A stretch of 64,000 nucleotides of DNA from Sorghum bicolor (GCF_000003195.3 NC_012873.2:13997326-14061325), one strand, 5' to 3'; positions 42,843-54,974 are shown, counted from the stretch's first letter. The notes: generated from the sequence alone by a model not told the origin. A program made the numbers and translations.

Positions 42843-45575
42843 TGGCTACTACTGAGTTCAACACAGACAACATCATTGCTGTGATGGAGGCTGATCTCAG
42901 GGATGAGCAGAAGCAAGCTATGGCAAAAGCTATGGAGGAATACAAGCAACTCTACTTGAAATCCTTCAGTGTCAAAAGGAGCGGCGAAGTGATCTAGAAG
43001 CAAGAACTGCCAATGCCTCGGCAGATTACTTTCGAAGCCAATCCTAGTAAATTGCAATATATGGTTGACAACGCTATTAATCGTGCTTTGATCAATCAAT
43101 CCAGTGTGCTGTCCAATACTGTTTTCAATGCTGTGGCTAGAACTTTTAAAGAAGGATAGGCACCACCACTATATGTTAGCCCAGCCTATCATCAGCCTGG
43201 ATTGTCATCGGTCATGGCTCCATCGGCTCCTCCGGCCGTTGCGGGTATGGAAGTTACTTCTCCTCCAAGCACATCAGGGATGACTAATGGGCAATCTATA
43301 CCGATGAGAACTAATCCAGCAACATTAGAGGGATGGGTTCAACTCAACACAGATCTATCAGCATCAGCAATGTCAGGATCTGTATTTTAGAATTGTCAAG
43401 TTCCTCCTAACTGGTGGGGATATGGTATGCCTTCGGACTTCTTTGTGAATAGTTCTAGAACATCTCAGGTGGCTGACGTGGCAGGAAAAGCTCTTATGAC
43501 ATCAGCACCTCCAGTGTTGCCGATGACTCAAAATCCCCAATATTCTACAACTACTACTGCAAGGCCTGTTACTAGGAATTTTCAAATGCCAACGTTCCAG
43601 ATCCCTAATGCAAATTCATTGACAGATCCATTGCTGATGCAGCAGAGGTTTATGACTCAGACAGGGTATGTCAACCTAGCAATGACAACTAATTATCAGC
43701 CATCGGCAGGGCCTGCGCCGATGAATGCCAACAATGGGTGGATAGGGTAGTTTGTCTTCCCACATGTGACGCAACAGAACCATCAGGCTGCAGGATTCTA
43801 GCAGGGACAAATGCAGGTCGATTTTGAGAATCAAGGACCGGCCAATCAGCCAATGAATATTGCTCAACAGATTGGCAGCCAGCAGACTATGGCCAACGCT
43901 ATGCTCCCTAGAGATCGTGCACCTCAGAGACACGTGGAAGCTTATCAGCAGGTGCCAGAACTTCAGCCCACACATCGGCAGGATGCCGATGCTTACTGGG
44001 CCGATAAGATAGCTAAGGTTATGAGAGACCAGTTTGGGATAAAACCAAAGGTCAACACTTACTCTTATCGGACACCGTACCCTCCTACATATGATTTGAT
44101 CCTGCTCCCAAATCGGTACAAGGTACCAGATTTTACTAAATTCAATGGACAAGATGACACGTCAACCATGGAACATGTCAATCGGTTCATCATCCAGTGT
44201 GGAGAAGCTGTTAACAGAGACGAGTTATGAGTTCACTTGTTTTCATCATCTTTGTCGGGATCGGCATTTACCTGGTTTATCTCGTTGCCTCCAAACTCAG
44301 TTATTACCTCGGCCGATCTAGAAAAATAGTTCCACAAATATTTCTTTTTTCGAGACCATGTGAATAAGATTACCGATTTAGTGAGGCTGAGACAGCGCAA
44401 TGATGAATTGGTTGAAAGCTTTGTGCAGAGGTTGCGGGATGTCAAGAATAAATGTTATAGTCTGATTCTGGATGATCGACAGTTAGCTGATTTGGCTTTC
44501 CAGGGATTGTTGCCACACATTAAAGACAAGTATGCTTCTCAAGAGTTTGAAAGTCTGAGTCATTTAGTGCAGAGGATTTCTGATCAAGATATTAAGGCTT
44601 TTGAACCTAGGAAGGCTTGGATAAGAAAGTAACATTTGTTGATGAGGTAATGAGTTCAAATTCTGATGAAGAACCAGTCATCGGCTTGGCAGAGTGGGTA
44701 AAAAACAAAAAGCCGATGTCCTATCCTTTTGGTCAAAAAGAACCAGAGAAATTTGCTTTTGATATTACTAAGGCTGATAGGATATTTGATTTTCTGCTTC
44801 AAGAAGGACAGATTAAATTGTCACCTAATCATGTGATCCCATCGGTAGAGGAGTTGAAGAAGATCAAGTATTGCAAGTGACATAATTGAACATCACACAG
44901 CACAAATGAGTGTAAAGTGTTTAGGCAACAGTTGCAATCGGCTATAGAATTTGGGAGGATTAAGTTTGATAATTCCAAAGCTCAGAAGCCGATGAAGATT
45001 GATCGACATCCTTTCCCTACGAACATGCTGGATGCCGAAGGCAAGACTAAAGTTTTAACATCAGAAGCAGCTGAGAAGAACTCATTGGTGGATCCCTAGC
45101 ATCAGGTAACTACCGATGACGCCAAGGGCAAAGGCTTGATCCAAGAAGGTAGCAGTTCTGGGAGACCTCCTCTATCTAGTATTGTTATCAGCCATAGGCG
45201 GCATCGGGAAACATGGCAGCAACGTGAAGATCGATATCGTCGTCAGCAAGAGGATCGACGCCGAGAGGAAGAAAGACGCCGACAAGAGTGGAATCAGCAC
45301 AAAGATCACTGGAATTGCCCCTTCTTTATTCATTGTTGGGAGCAAAATATCAAGTTACCAACTGTCAGAGACTGCTCTGAATGCAATGGCTATAATCAAT
45401 ATGATCGCCAAATCGACGAATCAAGGAAGGTTTGCTATCAACCAGTGCGGAAGACACAGCTTCCCCAATGGTGTCCAGAAGGACTAACAAGGACACAAAA
45501 AAGGAGGATGCAGCGAGAAAGGCAGGAAGAATTAAGTAGGGAAGAAAATTCTTCTAAGTCTGAAAATCGGTAGCA
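42843..45575 (+). pseudogene. gag: Tat gag (broken)
   Basis: It starts MATTEFNTDNIIAVMEADLR and continues through many TAG stops to YWADKIAKVMRDQFGIKP, YKVPDFTKFNGQDDTSTMEHV and RQRNDELVESFVQRLRDVKNK (capsid domain, about 43960-44600). It ends in an Arg/Glu-rich coiled coil (RRHRETWQQREDRYRRQQED) and a Cys cluster (CPFFIHCWEQ..CSECNGYN) resembling a zinc knuckle. Stops near 42997, 43159, 43388, 43748, 43800, 44228, 44328 and 45573 mostly look like former CAG or CGA codons. Confidence 0.75.
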
Positions 45576-45603
45576 ATCAGATCCCAGGGGAAATGGGCCA
45601 TCG

Positions 45604-46280
45604 ACAGATGTTAACATGGTGTTTATGTTGCTGATGGAGTTTCTTGCACCTTTCAGTGATGATGAAGAAATAGATTCCCCTGATCAGATAGCTCAGTTGG
45701 CACTTGACCCAATGACAGCTATTTTTGAGAAGCCTTCCAATGACGAAAGACAGCATCTAAGGCTCTTTTTGTCAAAGGCAGGGTTGATGGGCAGCCAATT
45801 TCCAAGATACTCATTGATGGAGGGGCTGCAATCAATATTATACCATATGCATTATATCGAAAACTTGGCAAAGGAGATCAAGATTTGACCAAGACCGATA
45901 TAATGTTGAAAGATTTTGAAGGGAATGTATCTCCAGTTAAGGGGGCTATATGTGTTGAATTGACCATCGGTAGCAAGACTTTGCTGACAACTTTCTTTGT
46001 CATCAGTGGAAAAGGTGCATATAATTTATTGTTGGGGAGAGATTGGATTCATGCCAATTATTGTATTCCTTCTACAATGCCAATGTCTTGTACAGTGGGT
46101 AGGTGACAAAATTGAGATTGTCCCGGGAGATTCTTCAAATGTCATTGCATCGGCAGAGTTAGATACTTATGAGAGGACCAGATGCATTTCAGGAGAAGTT
46201 TGGGAGAAATATTTTCTCAAGGTTGTCGATTATGAAATTCCACCGATCCAAGCAGTCGGTTCGCCGATGATGGAAAGTTA
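45604..46280 (+). pseudogene. Tat aspartic protease (broken)
   Basis: Using two frames around 45790-45870 the text reads LIDGGAAINIIPYALYRKLG (active site as DGG), then FEGNVSPVKGAICVELTIGS, GAYNLLLGRDWIHANYCIPS and QWVGDKIEIV. The family normally has ILGRDWIH at this place. A frameshift in the active-site region and another near 46080 disable it. Confidence 0.65.
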
Positions 46281-46399
46281 GGACAGGGGTTTACATCGGC
46301 GGATGATTTAGTAGAAGTAGATATAGGAACTGGTGATAGACCAAGACCTACTTTTATTAGTGCTAAGTTCTGAATGTAAGCAACAATTGTCAATTGTTG

Positions 46400-47170
46400 A
46401 ACATCGGTTGCCTATTAAGTCTGGATTTTAGCCACATCAGCAGCCAGCACGCCGATGCAATCCTAATATTCTTCCTGATATTAAGGCTGAAATAACCAAA
46501 CTTATTGAAGCTAAGTTTATTCGGTAATGTCAGTGTGCCGAATGGATTTCCAATGTTGTCCCTGTTTATAAAAAGAATGGAAAGCTTCGTGTTTGCATTG
46601 AATTTAGAAATCTCAATAAAGCTACATCGATGGATGATTATCCAATGCCAGTTGCCGATTTGTTGGTTGATGTTGTGGCTGGACATCGGATTATTAGTTT
46701 TATGGATGGCAATGTAGGGTACAATCAAATATTCATGGCTAAAGAGGATATTCCCAAGACTGCATTTAGATGTTCTGGTCATGTTGGATTGTTTGAATGG
46801 ATAGTCATGACTTTTGGCTTTAAAAATACTAGTGCTACTTATCAGAGGGCCATGAATTTTATTTTCCACGAGTTCATCGGCAAGTTGGTAGAAATCTATA
46901 TTGATGATGTGGTGGTTAAGTCTCTGGGGATTTCATAAAGCATCTAGACGATTTGCGAAAAGTGTTGGAATGCACAAGGAAGCATGGTTTAAAGATGAAC
47001 CCTAATAAATGTGCATTTGGTGTATCGGTAGGACAATTTCTTGATTTTATGGTACATCAAAGAGGAATTGAAATTAGTAGAAGATCTATTGATGCCATCA
47101 ATAAAATACTTGCTCCCACCAATAAAACTGAGCTTCAATCATTGATCGGTAAAATTAGTTTTATCAGATG
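46400..47170 (+). pseudogene. Tat reverse transcriptase (broken)
   Basis: Motifs in order: ITKLIEAKFIR, AEWISNVVPVYKKNGKLRVC, DYPMPVADLLVD, SFMDGNVGYNQIFMA, TAFRCSGHVGLFEW, TFGFKNTSATYQRAM, then EIYIDDVVVKS (catalytic YxDD, about 46894-46920) and LRKVLECTRKHGLKMNPNKC. Frameshifts near 46530 and 46935 and a stop at 47170 interrupt it. Many residues usually fixed in the family are changed, e.g. GNVGYNQ for GNAGYNQ. Confidence 0.75.
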
Positions 47171-47183
47171 ATTTATATCTAAT

Positions 47184-48518
47184 TTGTTAGGTAAGATTTG
47201 TGCTTTCAGTCATTTGCTTAAATTAAAAGCCGATCAGGAGTTTGTGTGGGGGAAAAGAGTAGCAATTGGCCTTGATGAAATCAAGAATTATTTGGCAAAT
47301 CCTCCGGTTTTGGTTCCACCTCAGCATGAAAAGCCCTTCAGATTATATCTGTCTATCGATGATGCGGTCATCGGTTCAGCTCTCATTCAAGAATTTGAAG
47401 GAAAAGAGTGTGTAATTTATTATCTAAGTAGATTGGTGGACCCTGAGACAAGGTATTCGGCAATTGAAAAATTATGCTTATGCTTATACTTTTCTTGTGT
47501 CAAATTGAGACATTACTTGCTGTCGACTGAATGCACTGTTGTGTGCAAAGATGATGTAGTCCGATACATGTTATCAATGCCGATTATGAGTGGTAGAATC
47601 GGCAAGGGGATATTAGCATTATCGGAATTCGACTTACGTTATGAATCGGCTAAAGCAGTCAAAGGGCAGATCATAGCCGATTTTATAACTCAGCATTGTC
47701 GTGCAGTGGATGCTTTGGAAATTGTTCGTTGGATGCTCTTCTTTGATGGATCTACATGTGATCGGGGGGCAGGTATCGGTATAGTGCTAATTTCTCCTCG
47801 AGGAAAGAAGTATGAATTTTCTTTACCGATTGTTGCCACGTCGACAAATAATCAAGCTGAGTACCAAGCCTTAATCAAAGGATTAGAATTATTGAAAGAA
47901 GTTCATGCCGATGTTGTTGAAATTTTCAGTGATTCCATGCTTGTTATAAACCAGTTGGCTGGGAGTTATGAATGCCGAAGTGACGTTTTGATAGCATATT
48001 ATGAAAGGTGTGTACAATTGTTGAAGGAATTCAGAGATTTCCGATTAGAGCATATTCCTCGGTTACATAATGAAGAAGCTAACCGATTGGCTCAACATGC
48101 CTCGGGATATCAGCCCATCTTGGAGATATTATCGACAGTCAGTGTCGATGATTGGAGAAGAGAAATTATTGATTATTTAAAAGATCCATCCAAGAAAGTT
48201 GAGAGGCATGTTAGGTTTCAAGCTACAAAGTATGTACTCTTCGAGGAAAAATTGTATTATCGTACGATTGATGGAGTCTTGCTTAAATGTTTAGGTGATG
48301 ATGAATCTAAGAGCTTGATGGGTGAAATTCATGAGGGAGTGTGTGGAGCACATCAATCGGCTTTTAACATGAAGTGGATGATTTGGTGGAATGGATATTA
48401 TGGGCAGACTATACTTGAGGGTTATCTCAAGTATTTCAAACGGTGTCAAGGATGTCAAAAGTTTGGCAATATTCAAAGGGCACCCGCATCGGCTATGAAT
48501 CCTATTATTAAACCTTGA
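47184..48518 (+). pseudogene. Tat dual RNase H and start of integrase
   Basis: A 444-codon frame. Residues 1-150 are the first RNase H remnant (FRLYLSIDDAVIGSALIQE). Residues 170-310 are the archaeal-type RNase H: LFFDGSTCDRGAGIGIVLI, NNQAEYQALIKGLELL, VEIFSDSMLVINQL and HNEEANRLAQHAS keep the D, E, D, D-type acidic residues. From about 375 the integrase zinc finger reads GEIHEGVCGAHQSAFNMKW and KRCQGCQKFG (HHCC). The frame ends at a stop after NPIIKP where IN continues in a shifted frame. Confidence 0.75.
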
Positions 48519-49408
48519 CCGTTCTGGGGATGGACTATTGATCTTATTGGTCAGATTTATCCACCATCAAGCAAAGGGCATAAGTTCATCCTGGTTTCCA
48601 CCGATTATTTCACCAAGTGGGTTGAGGCTATTCCTTTGAAGAAAGTGACATCGGCTAATATGATTGATTTTATGAAGGAGCATATTGTTTACCAATTTGG
48701 CATTCCCCAAACAATCACTACCGATCAGGGTACCATGTTTATCTCAGGAGAGTTTGATGAGTTTGCAATCGGTATGGGGATTAAAGTGTTGAATTCTTCT
48801 CCTTACTATTCTCAAGCTAATGGGCAAGCCAAAGCTTCTAACAAAGGGATCATTAAGCTCATAAGCGGAAGATTAAAGAAAATCCTAGGAAATGGCACAC
48901 ACTGTTAAATGAAGCCTTGTGGTCATATCAGATGGCATGTCATGGTTCAACTAAAGTATCACCTTATCAACTGGTGTATGGACATGATGCAGTGTTGCCT
49001 TGGGAAGTCAAAACTGGTTCTACGTGAATGTTTTATTAGGATCAGCTAACTGCCGATGATTATACTACTTTGATGAAAGATGAGTTGGATGATTTAGCAG
49101 AGCATCGGCTGAGAGCTTTAATTAGCATAGAGAAAAATAAAAAGAGAGTTGCTAAATGGTATGACAAGAAAGTAAAGGCCAAAGAATTTGCCGATGGAGA
49201 TCTGGTGTGGAAACTGATTCTACCGATTGGGACTAAAAGCTCAAAATTTGGAAAATGGTCTCCTAATTGGGAGGGTCCTTATTGGATAAATCGATCTGCT
49301 CCTAGCAATACTTATATTTTAGAAACTCTCGAAGGAGTTGAATTTCCCAGAGTATTAAATAAAAAATATTTAAATAGATACTATCCTAGTATCTGGATTG
49401 ACACATAA
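48519..49408 (+). pseudogene. Tat integrase core and C-terminus (broken; catalytic E lost)
   Basis: WTIDLIGQIYPPSSKGHKF carries the first Asp, TITTDQGTMFISGEF the second, and NGQAKASNKGI has Lys where the third catalytic residue should be Glu (copy 2 has NGQAEASNKGI). Stops at about 48519 and 48906 and a frameshift near 49020 follow. The C-terminal part KKRVAKWYDKKVKAKEFADG and NWEGPYWINRSAPSNTY resembles the chromatin-binding end. Confidence 0.75.
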
Positions 49409-49566
49409 AAGATTAAATGCCGATAACAATCCTATCGGCTGGACAAAATATCAAAGTGTTCTTGGGGCCATGTATAAAGAGTTTAAGTGCCGATAACAGT
49501 CCTATCGACTGGACCAAATGATCAAACTTTTTAAGAAGGGGAATAAACAAGCTGTCGATGAAGAGT

Positions 49567-49929
49567 TCACATGTTCAACAAGGTTTGGATGGCCGATATT
49601 GTGCGTAGATGGATCTGGTTGGCCTCCTCTATCTCTCGGGTGTCTTCATCGGCGGAACCTTCCACCGGCCTCAGCTTCTTCTTCATGCGTAATGCTTTTC
49701 GGGCTTGGACATCTCTTTCTTGTTGAAGAATCTTAAGCGCATTGGGCAGTTGGTTTTCCTCTTGTTGGGCTTGAGTCAGAGCTTCCTCCACCTGCTTGAG
49801 TTCGGCCAGTAAAGCCTCTCTTTTGGCCGATAGATCAGAAATTCTTCGTTTCAGCTCGGTGCCTGAGGATTGCAAAACGCCGATGCTCTTATGCTTCTCA
49901 TCGGCGGCATGCATGTCGGGTGTTGGCAT
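49567..49929 (-). CDS. Antisense extra ORF of the Tat element (coiled-coil part)
   Basis: 120 codons in one frame, with RRISDLSAKREALLAELKQV then EEALTQAQQEENQLPNALK and KALRMKKKL: a long charged coiled coil. It is read opposite to pol, downstream of integrase, the position of additional ORFs in Tat elements. Its N-terminal side would continue beyond 49973, where similarity to copy 2 can no longer be followed. The same ORF exists in copy 2, split by the dimeric element (57073-56876 and 63962-63839). Function unknown. Confidence 0.5.
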   Translation of the reverse strand: MPTPDMHAADEKHKSIGVLQSSGTELKRRISDLSAKREALLAELKQVEEALTQAQQEENQLPNALKILQQERDVQARKALRMKKKLRPVEGSADEDTREIEEANQIHLRTISAIQTLLNM

Positions 49930-49973
49930 ACCATAACTATCGCTACATCATAGAGATAACCCAAGGCAACTCG

Positions 49974-50744
49974 AGGGCGCCGGCCTTAGCAGTGCAGTCT
50001 GGTAACAATAATTAGGAATGCCGGATTGGCCTTCGTAAACATCCTTACTTGCGATATGCAAAGTTGTGGCACTACGCTTGAAAGTGCACAAGGATTACAA
50101 TCTTAAGTAACGGTAGTTAGGTACGCCAATCGATGGTTCATGAATGAAGAAGTAATATAACTGCAAGCGGACAGAACTATCATTGTAGCATTTCAACCCG
50201 TGAGTATTCAAGGGTGTCAAATTTATAATTCCTGTGGGAAGGCAAAGGGATCAAACATGGTGTAAACATGATTACTTATTGAACGCTTGGTAGACATAGA
50301 GTAAACAGGATAAACATGATATTCAAGATAACATTGGATCAACCTCAAGGATAAAATAGAAGAGAAATAATAAATAAAGAATATAGAAATAAATCTACTT
50401 GAGCAGGCATGGGTCACATATAACTATGCATAAAACTATTAGTGGATCATCTAATTAGCAATAAATAGAGTTAGAACTAAGCCTGAGATGAGGGGAGATC
50501 CCCGCAGCTGGATACCCAGCTGATAGAGACTTTACGGAACTCCTATCAGAATACCTGACCGTGGGGGAATGCAAAGGATGAAAGAGCTGTCACTACCCTG
50601 CCACCTAACCCTCTACCCGAAAGATACCCGCACATCCACTGATTCCCGCATACCTGAACACCATGTTTACGTAATTGGAAACAACTCCTAACCCCCACGA
50701 GCCCCACCCCTTCAGAGTGATAGGCTAGGCTAAGAGAAACCATT
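49974..50744. other. Mixed remnant, partly a minus-strand LTR fragment
   Basis: Around 50160-50220 the text (ctgcaagcgga...gtagcatttcaacccg) resembles the minus-oriented LTR at 52880-52940. The rest, to the LTR at 50745, has no ORF or repeat I can name. Confidence 0.4.
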
Positions 50745-51876
50745 TGTTGACGGTCCTTAAGTATCAAATTTAGTCATTAAATAAACAAAGAAAAGAATCC
50801 AAATGCAATCGACATCCAGACTTAGGGTTTTATCTGACAGAATTCCATGAGTTTTGGTGTTTGTCTATTTCTGCAGGGGGTTATTAGGAATTATGGAAGA
50901 AAGGCCCACAAGTCGGGTTTACAAAGAGATATTAACGTGCACTGCAATTATCCAACATCTAGAAGAGTCCAGGAGCCATGGGAACAAATGGGAGGCCGAG
51001 CAGACCCGGGGGCAGGGTGCCCGCGCTCCCCCCTTGGCCCCTGAGGGCCAATCACGCTCCACCTCGCGAATCATGCTCCACCGACCTAAGGGATCAAGGA
51101 AAACTGTACGATTAATGTCGGTTTGATCCAATGGCCCATATTCATTTGGAAGGACAATATAAGCAGACCCCTTGGCCCCGGGAGGAGAACACATCTAAAC
51201 CCTAATTTATTTATCCATCTCGGGAGAAGAAGCCTCTGATCAAGCCCTAGAGCCACCACATCAATAGATCTCTAGTTTAGCATAGCTACAAAGGATTAGA
51301 ACTAGAAGGAGTCAATCTTCGATTGGTTTCCGGATCTATCAAGAGGATTCTTGGTAACTCCTCTACTGTTCTTCAATTGTTCATCTTTGTTCTTCAATAT
51401 TATGAAGATGACTTTGTTCTACTTCAATATATTGATTATGACTTTGCTCTACTTGTTTATATTTGCAATTATATTGTTCTTAGTTTATCATAGTTATATG
51501 CTTGGCTTAGTTAGATTGGAATTATATACATGTTTAGGATCGTATAGCGTTTATCCATGTGTACAGTGGGTAAATGATAAGTATTGTGTAGGCGTGGTGC
51601 CTATACCGTATTTATCTGCGATTGTACCCTATATGCCGGATCGCGGGGTAGTTCATGGTGGTGACAGCTCCATTGATTCTTATATAGTCCCCCTCTCGTG
51701 TATAGGGCAGGCAGAGCAACATTATTATAGGGGAATGATTGCTATGTTTCTCATCTTCCTTGATAATATCACTATGCATGGGCGTAGTCCTGTCTCGCAA
51801 TGATTGCCAAGTATAATTGCACTAACTATGATATGCTAGACTTTATAGTTAAGAATAACTTAGGAAATATTCTTGT
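50745..51876 (+). repeat. LTR, left part (interrupted)
   Basis: Starts TGTTGACGGTCCTTAAG; contains the conserved TTTTATCTGACAGAATTCC block (50829-), GC-rich motifs and a 150-codon ORF (51351-51803). It breaks at 51876. The remaining LTR is at 54357-54974, repeating the last 109 bp. Flanks CCATT (50740-50744) and CCATC (54975-54979) differ by one base, consistent with a solo LTR with a mutated target duplication. Confidence 0.7.
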
Positions 51877-52543
51877 CGAGCCCATGATAAAACGTCTACA
51901 TTAGTAGCCAACTCTCCATTCCATGATGGGGACATTCTAGGATGTAGTCTTGGAAGCGCTCCCATGCTTCTGGAACGGATTCATCATGTTGTTTCTGAAA
52001 ACTTGTAATTTTCCCACGGAGAGCATTGGTCTTGCCCATGGGAAAGAACTTAGCCAGAAAGTTCATGGAGCAGAGTGCCCACGTAGTATTCTTCTCCTTT
52101 GTAGCGTAAAACCACTGCTTCGCTCTCCCCAACAGTGAGAATGGGAAGAGGCGAAGTAGTATAGCATCTCTGGGGACTCCTGATATGGTGAATGTGCTGC
52201 AAATCTCCAGAAAGTGTTGGAGATGAGCACTAGCATCTTCGTGTGCCTTCCCACAGAACTGGTTGGATTGCACCATGTTGATAAGTCCAGGCTTGAGCTC
52301 AAAGTTGCCGTCGATCTCTGCAGCAGGTCCAGTGCGGATGTTGTCCGTAGTGGGAGCTGAGAACTCACGGATCGATTTGTTCGCCATGGCTTCGAACTCT
52401 GAAGACAAGTTCCGGTGATCTTCTTGATTGGATGAAACTTCTTGCTGAAGTGTTGATAATCTCTTCTTGAGCTTGGCTCTTGTCTTTCTGAATAATTCTT
52501 CAGGATTGTCAACAAAATTTCCTGGAAGATGTCTTCTATTCAT
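51877..52543 (-). pseudogene. gag: Gag fragment of the truncated element
   Basis: MNRRHLPGNFVDNPEELF, then REFSAPTTDNIRTGPAAEI, FELKPGLINMVQSNQFCGKA, LLRLFPFSLLGRAKQWFY and EAWERFQDYILECPHHGM parallel the gag at 16237. An in-frame TAG after SWLLM corresponds to CAG (Gln) in the 16237 gag, and TFYHGL follows before the break. Confidence 0.75.
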
Positions 52544-52702
52544 ACATTACCCTGCATAAGATAAAATAGAAAAATATCGGGGTAAAACTGTATGAGAGAA
52601 TTGATAAGCTCAATCATATTAGTGATGCGAATGATAACTTGAAATTCTATATTCATTCCTGATTAGTAATCAACCTTCCCCGGCAACGGCGCCAAAAATG
52701 CT

Positions 52703-54356
52703 TGTTGGGTATTCTTAACGTCATTACCAAAAATAGACTTAATTTCTAATTTTGATAACAGCGCCAAAAAATGCCAAACCTATCCCTCATACCACTTAAG
52801 ACAAGTTGTCATCCCAAGCATGACATGAGAGACGCGGTATTGAAATATGCAATTGCTCATCTAAATAAATAACACATGGGATCTGCAAGCGCACAGATTA
52901 ATACCGATGTAGCATTTTAACCGGGAAGTATTCCAGGTATCCTTATTTATATTTTTACCACTGGGAAGGGATTAGTAATCATCAATGTTGATTATAGAAT
53001 GGAATATAAGATTGAGTATCTATCATTGCATGTATAATTGAGAACATTTATCTAACTCTTTCATACAGGGATAAGTGTCACATAAAGGATATATAAAGTA
53101 ATGAATAGTGACAAAGATAATTAATTTGATCAGCATAACTTAGCCACATAATAAATATGATAAGCACCTCAATTAGATATTCTAGTAAGTCATTAGCATG
53201 GAATTAGAATGAACTACAAGAATATTTCCTAAGTTATTCTTAACTATACAGTCTAGCATATCATAGTTAGTGCAATTATACTTAGCAATCATTGTGAGAC
53301 AAGACTACGCCCATGCATAGTGATATTAGCAAGGAATATGAGAAACATCGTAATCACTCCCCTGTAGTAATGTTGCTCTGCCAGCCCAATACACGAGAGG
53401 GGGACTATATAAGAATCAATGGAGCTGTCACTACCACGAACTACCCCGCGATCTGGCATATAGGGTACAATCACAGATAAATACGGTATAAGCACCACGC
53501 CTACACAATATCTATCATTTACCCATGGATCCGATGGATAAACGCTATACGATCCTAAACATGTATATAGATCCAATCTAACTAAGCCAAGTATATAACT
53601 ATGATAAACTAAGAACAATATAATTGTGAATATAAACAAGTAGAGCAAAGTCATAATCAATATATTGAAGTAGAACAAAGTCATATTCATAATATTGAAG
53701 AACAAAGATGAATAATTGAAGAACAATAGAGAATTACCAAGAATCCTCTTGACAGATCCGGAAACCAATCGAAGATTGACTCCTTCTAGTTCTAATCCTA
53801 TGTAGCTATGCTAATCTAGATGTCTAATTGATGTGGTGGCTATAGGCTTGATCAGATGCTTCTTCTCCCTTGATGAATAATGAATTAGGGTTGAGAGGTG
53901 CTCTCCTCCAGGGGCCAGGGGGTCTGGTTTTATAGTCCTTCCAAGTGAATATGGGTCGTCGGATCAAACCGACATTGATTGAACAGTTATCCTTGATCCT
54001 TTAGGTCGGTGGAGCGTAATCCCGAAAGAGAGTCCTGATTGGACTCCAGCAGGGGGCGGGCGCCCTGGTCCCTAGGGCGGGCACCCTAGGCCAGGCTCTG
54101 TTCTGCCTCCGCTTTGTTCCCGTGGCTTCTGGAGTCTTCTAGATGTAAGATAATTGCACGGTACATTAATATCTCTATGTAATCCCAACATGTGGGCCTT
54201 TCTTCCGTATTTCCTGATAACCCCCTGCAGAAATAGACAAACACCAAAACTCATGGAATTCTGTCAGATAAAACCCTAAGTCTGGATATTGATTTCATTT
54301 GGATCCTTTTCTTTGTTTATTTGATAATTAAATTTGATACTTAAGGACCATCAACA
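52703..54356 (-). repeat. 5' LTR of the truncated element
   Basis: 1654 bp, reads TGTTGATGG...ACCCAACA on the minus strand; same family as the split LTR 50745-54974. It contains a 159-codon ORF (53768-53289) homologous to 51351-51803. Confidence 0.8.
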
Positions 54357-54974
54357 ATCACTATGCATGGGCGTAGTCCTGTCTCGCAATGATTGTCAAG
54401 TATAATTGCACTAACTATGATATGCTAGACTTTATAGTTAAGAATAACTTAGGAAATATTCTTGTAGTTCATTCTAATTTCATGCTAATGACTTGCTAGA
54501 ATATCTGTTGAGGTGTTTATCATATTTATATATGGCTAGTTATGCTGATCAGATTGATTATCTTTGTCACCATTCATACTTTATCTATATCTTATGTGAC
54601 ACTTATCCCTGTATGAAAGAGATAGATAAATGCTCTCAATTATATATGCAATGATAGATACTCAATTCTATATTCCATTCCATAATCAACATTGATGATT
54701 AGAAATCCCTTCCCAGTGGTAAAAATATAAATAACGATACTTGGAATACTTCCCGGTTAAAATGCTACATCGGAATTAATCTGTGCGCTTGCAGATCTCA
54801 TTTATTATTTATTCAGAAGAACAATTGCATATTTCAATACCGCGTCTCTCATGTCATGCTGGGGATGACAACTTGGCTTAAGTGGCATGAGGGATAGGTT
54901 TGGCATTTTTGGCGCCGTTATTAGAAATTGAAAACTAAGTCTACTTTTGGTAATGACGTTAAGAATGCCCAACA
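54357..54974 (+). repeat. LTR, right part (interrupted)
   Basis: It begins with the 109-bp duplicated stretch and runs to ATGCCCAACA at 54974. Near the end it has TTTTTGGCGCCGTTA, a primer-site-like sequence inside the LTR. Confidence 0.7.

Larger units (their letters stand above)
42069..49973 (+). mobile_element. Decayed Tat-lineage Gypsy retrotransposon, copy 1
   Basis: 5' LTR 42069-42795, primer site, gag, protease, RT, two RNase H domains, integrase and an antisense ORF follow in order. The second, archaeal-type RNase H between RT and integrase and an antisense extra ORF are established marks of the Tat group. Many in-frame stops show it is dead. No matching 3' LTR is seen before 50745; similarity to copy 2 holds to at least 49973. 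The text is unusually rich in ATCGGC/GCCGAT. Confidence 0.8.
51877..54356 (-). mobile_element. Truncated LTR retrotransposon inserted in the LTR
   Basis: On the minus strand: full 5' LTR (54356-52703), tRNA-Asp primer site (about 52693-52677), then gag up to 51877 where it stops abruptly. No 3' LTR. The LTR terminus TG is joined exactly to the host LTR at 54357; the truncated end is joined at 51876. A 109-bp direct duplication of host LTR flanks the insert (51768-51876 and 54357-54465). Confidence 0.75.

Noticed and set aside
50745..54974. Complete LTR retrotransposon with two LTRs
   Set aside because: The two LTRs are in opposite orientation and one is split, so they are not a 5'/3' pair.
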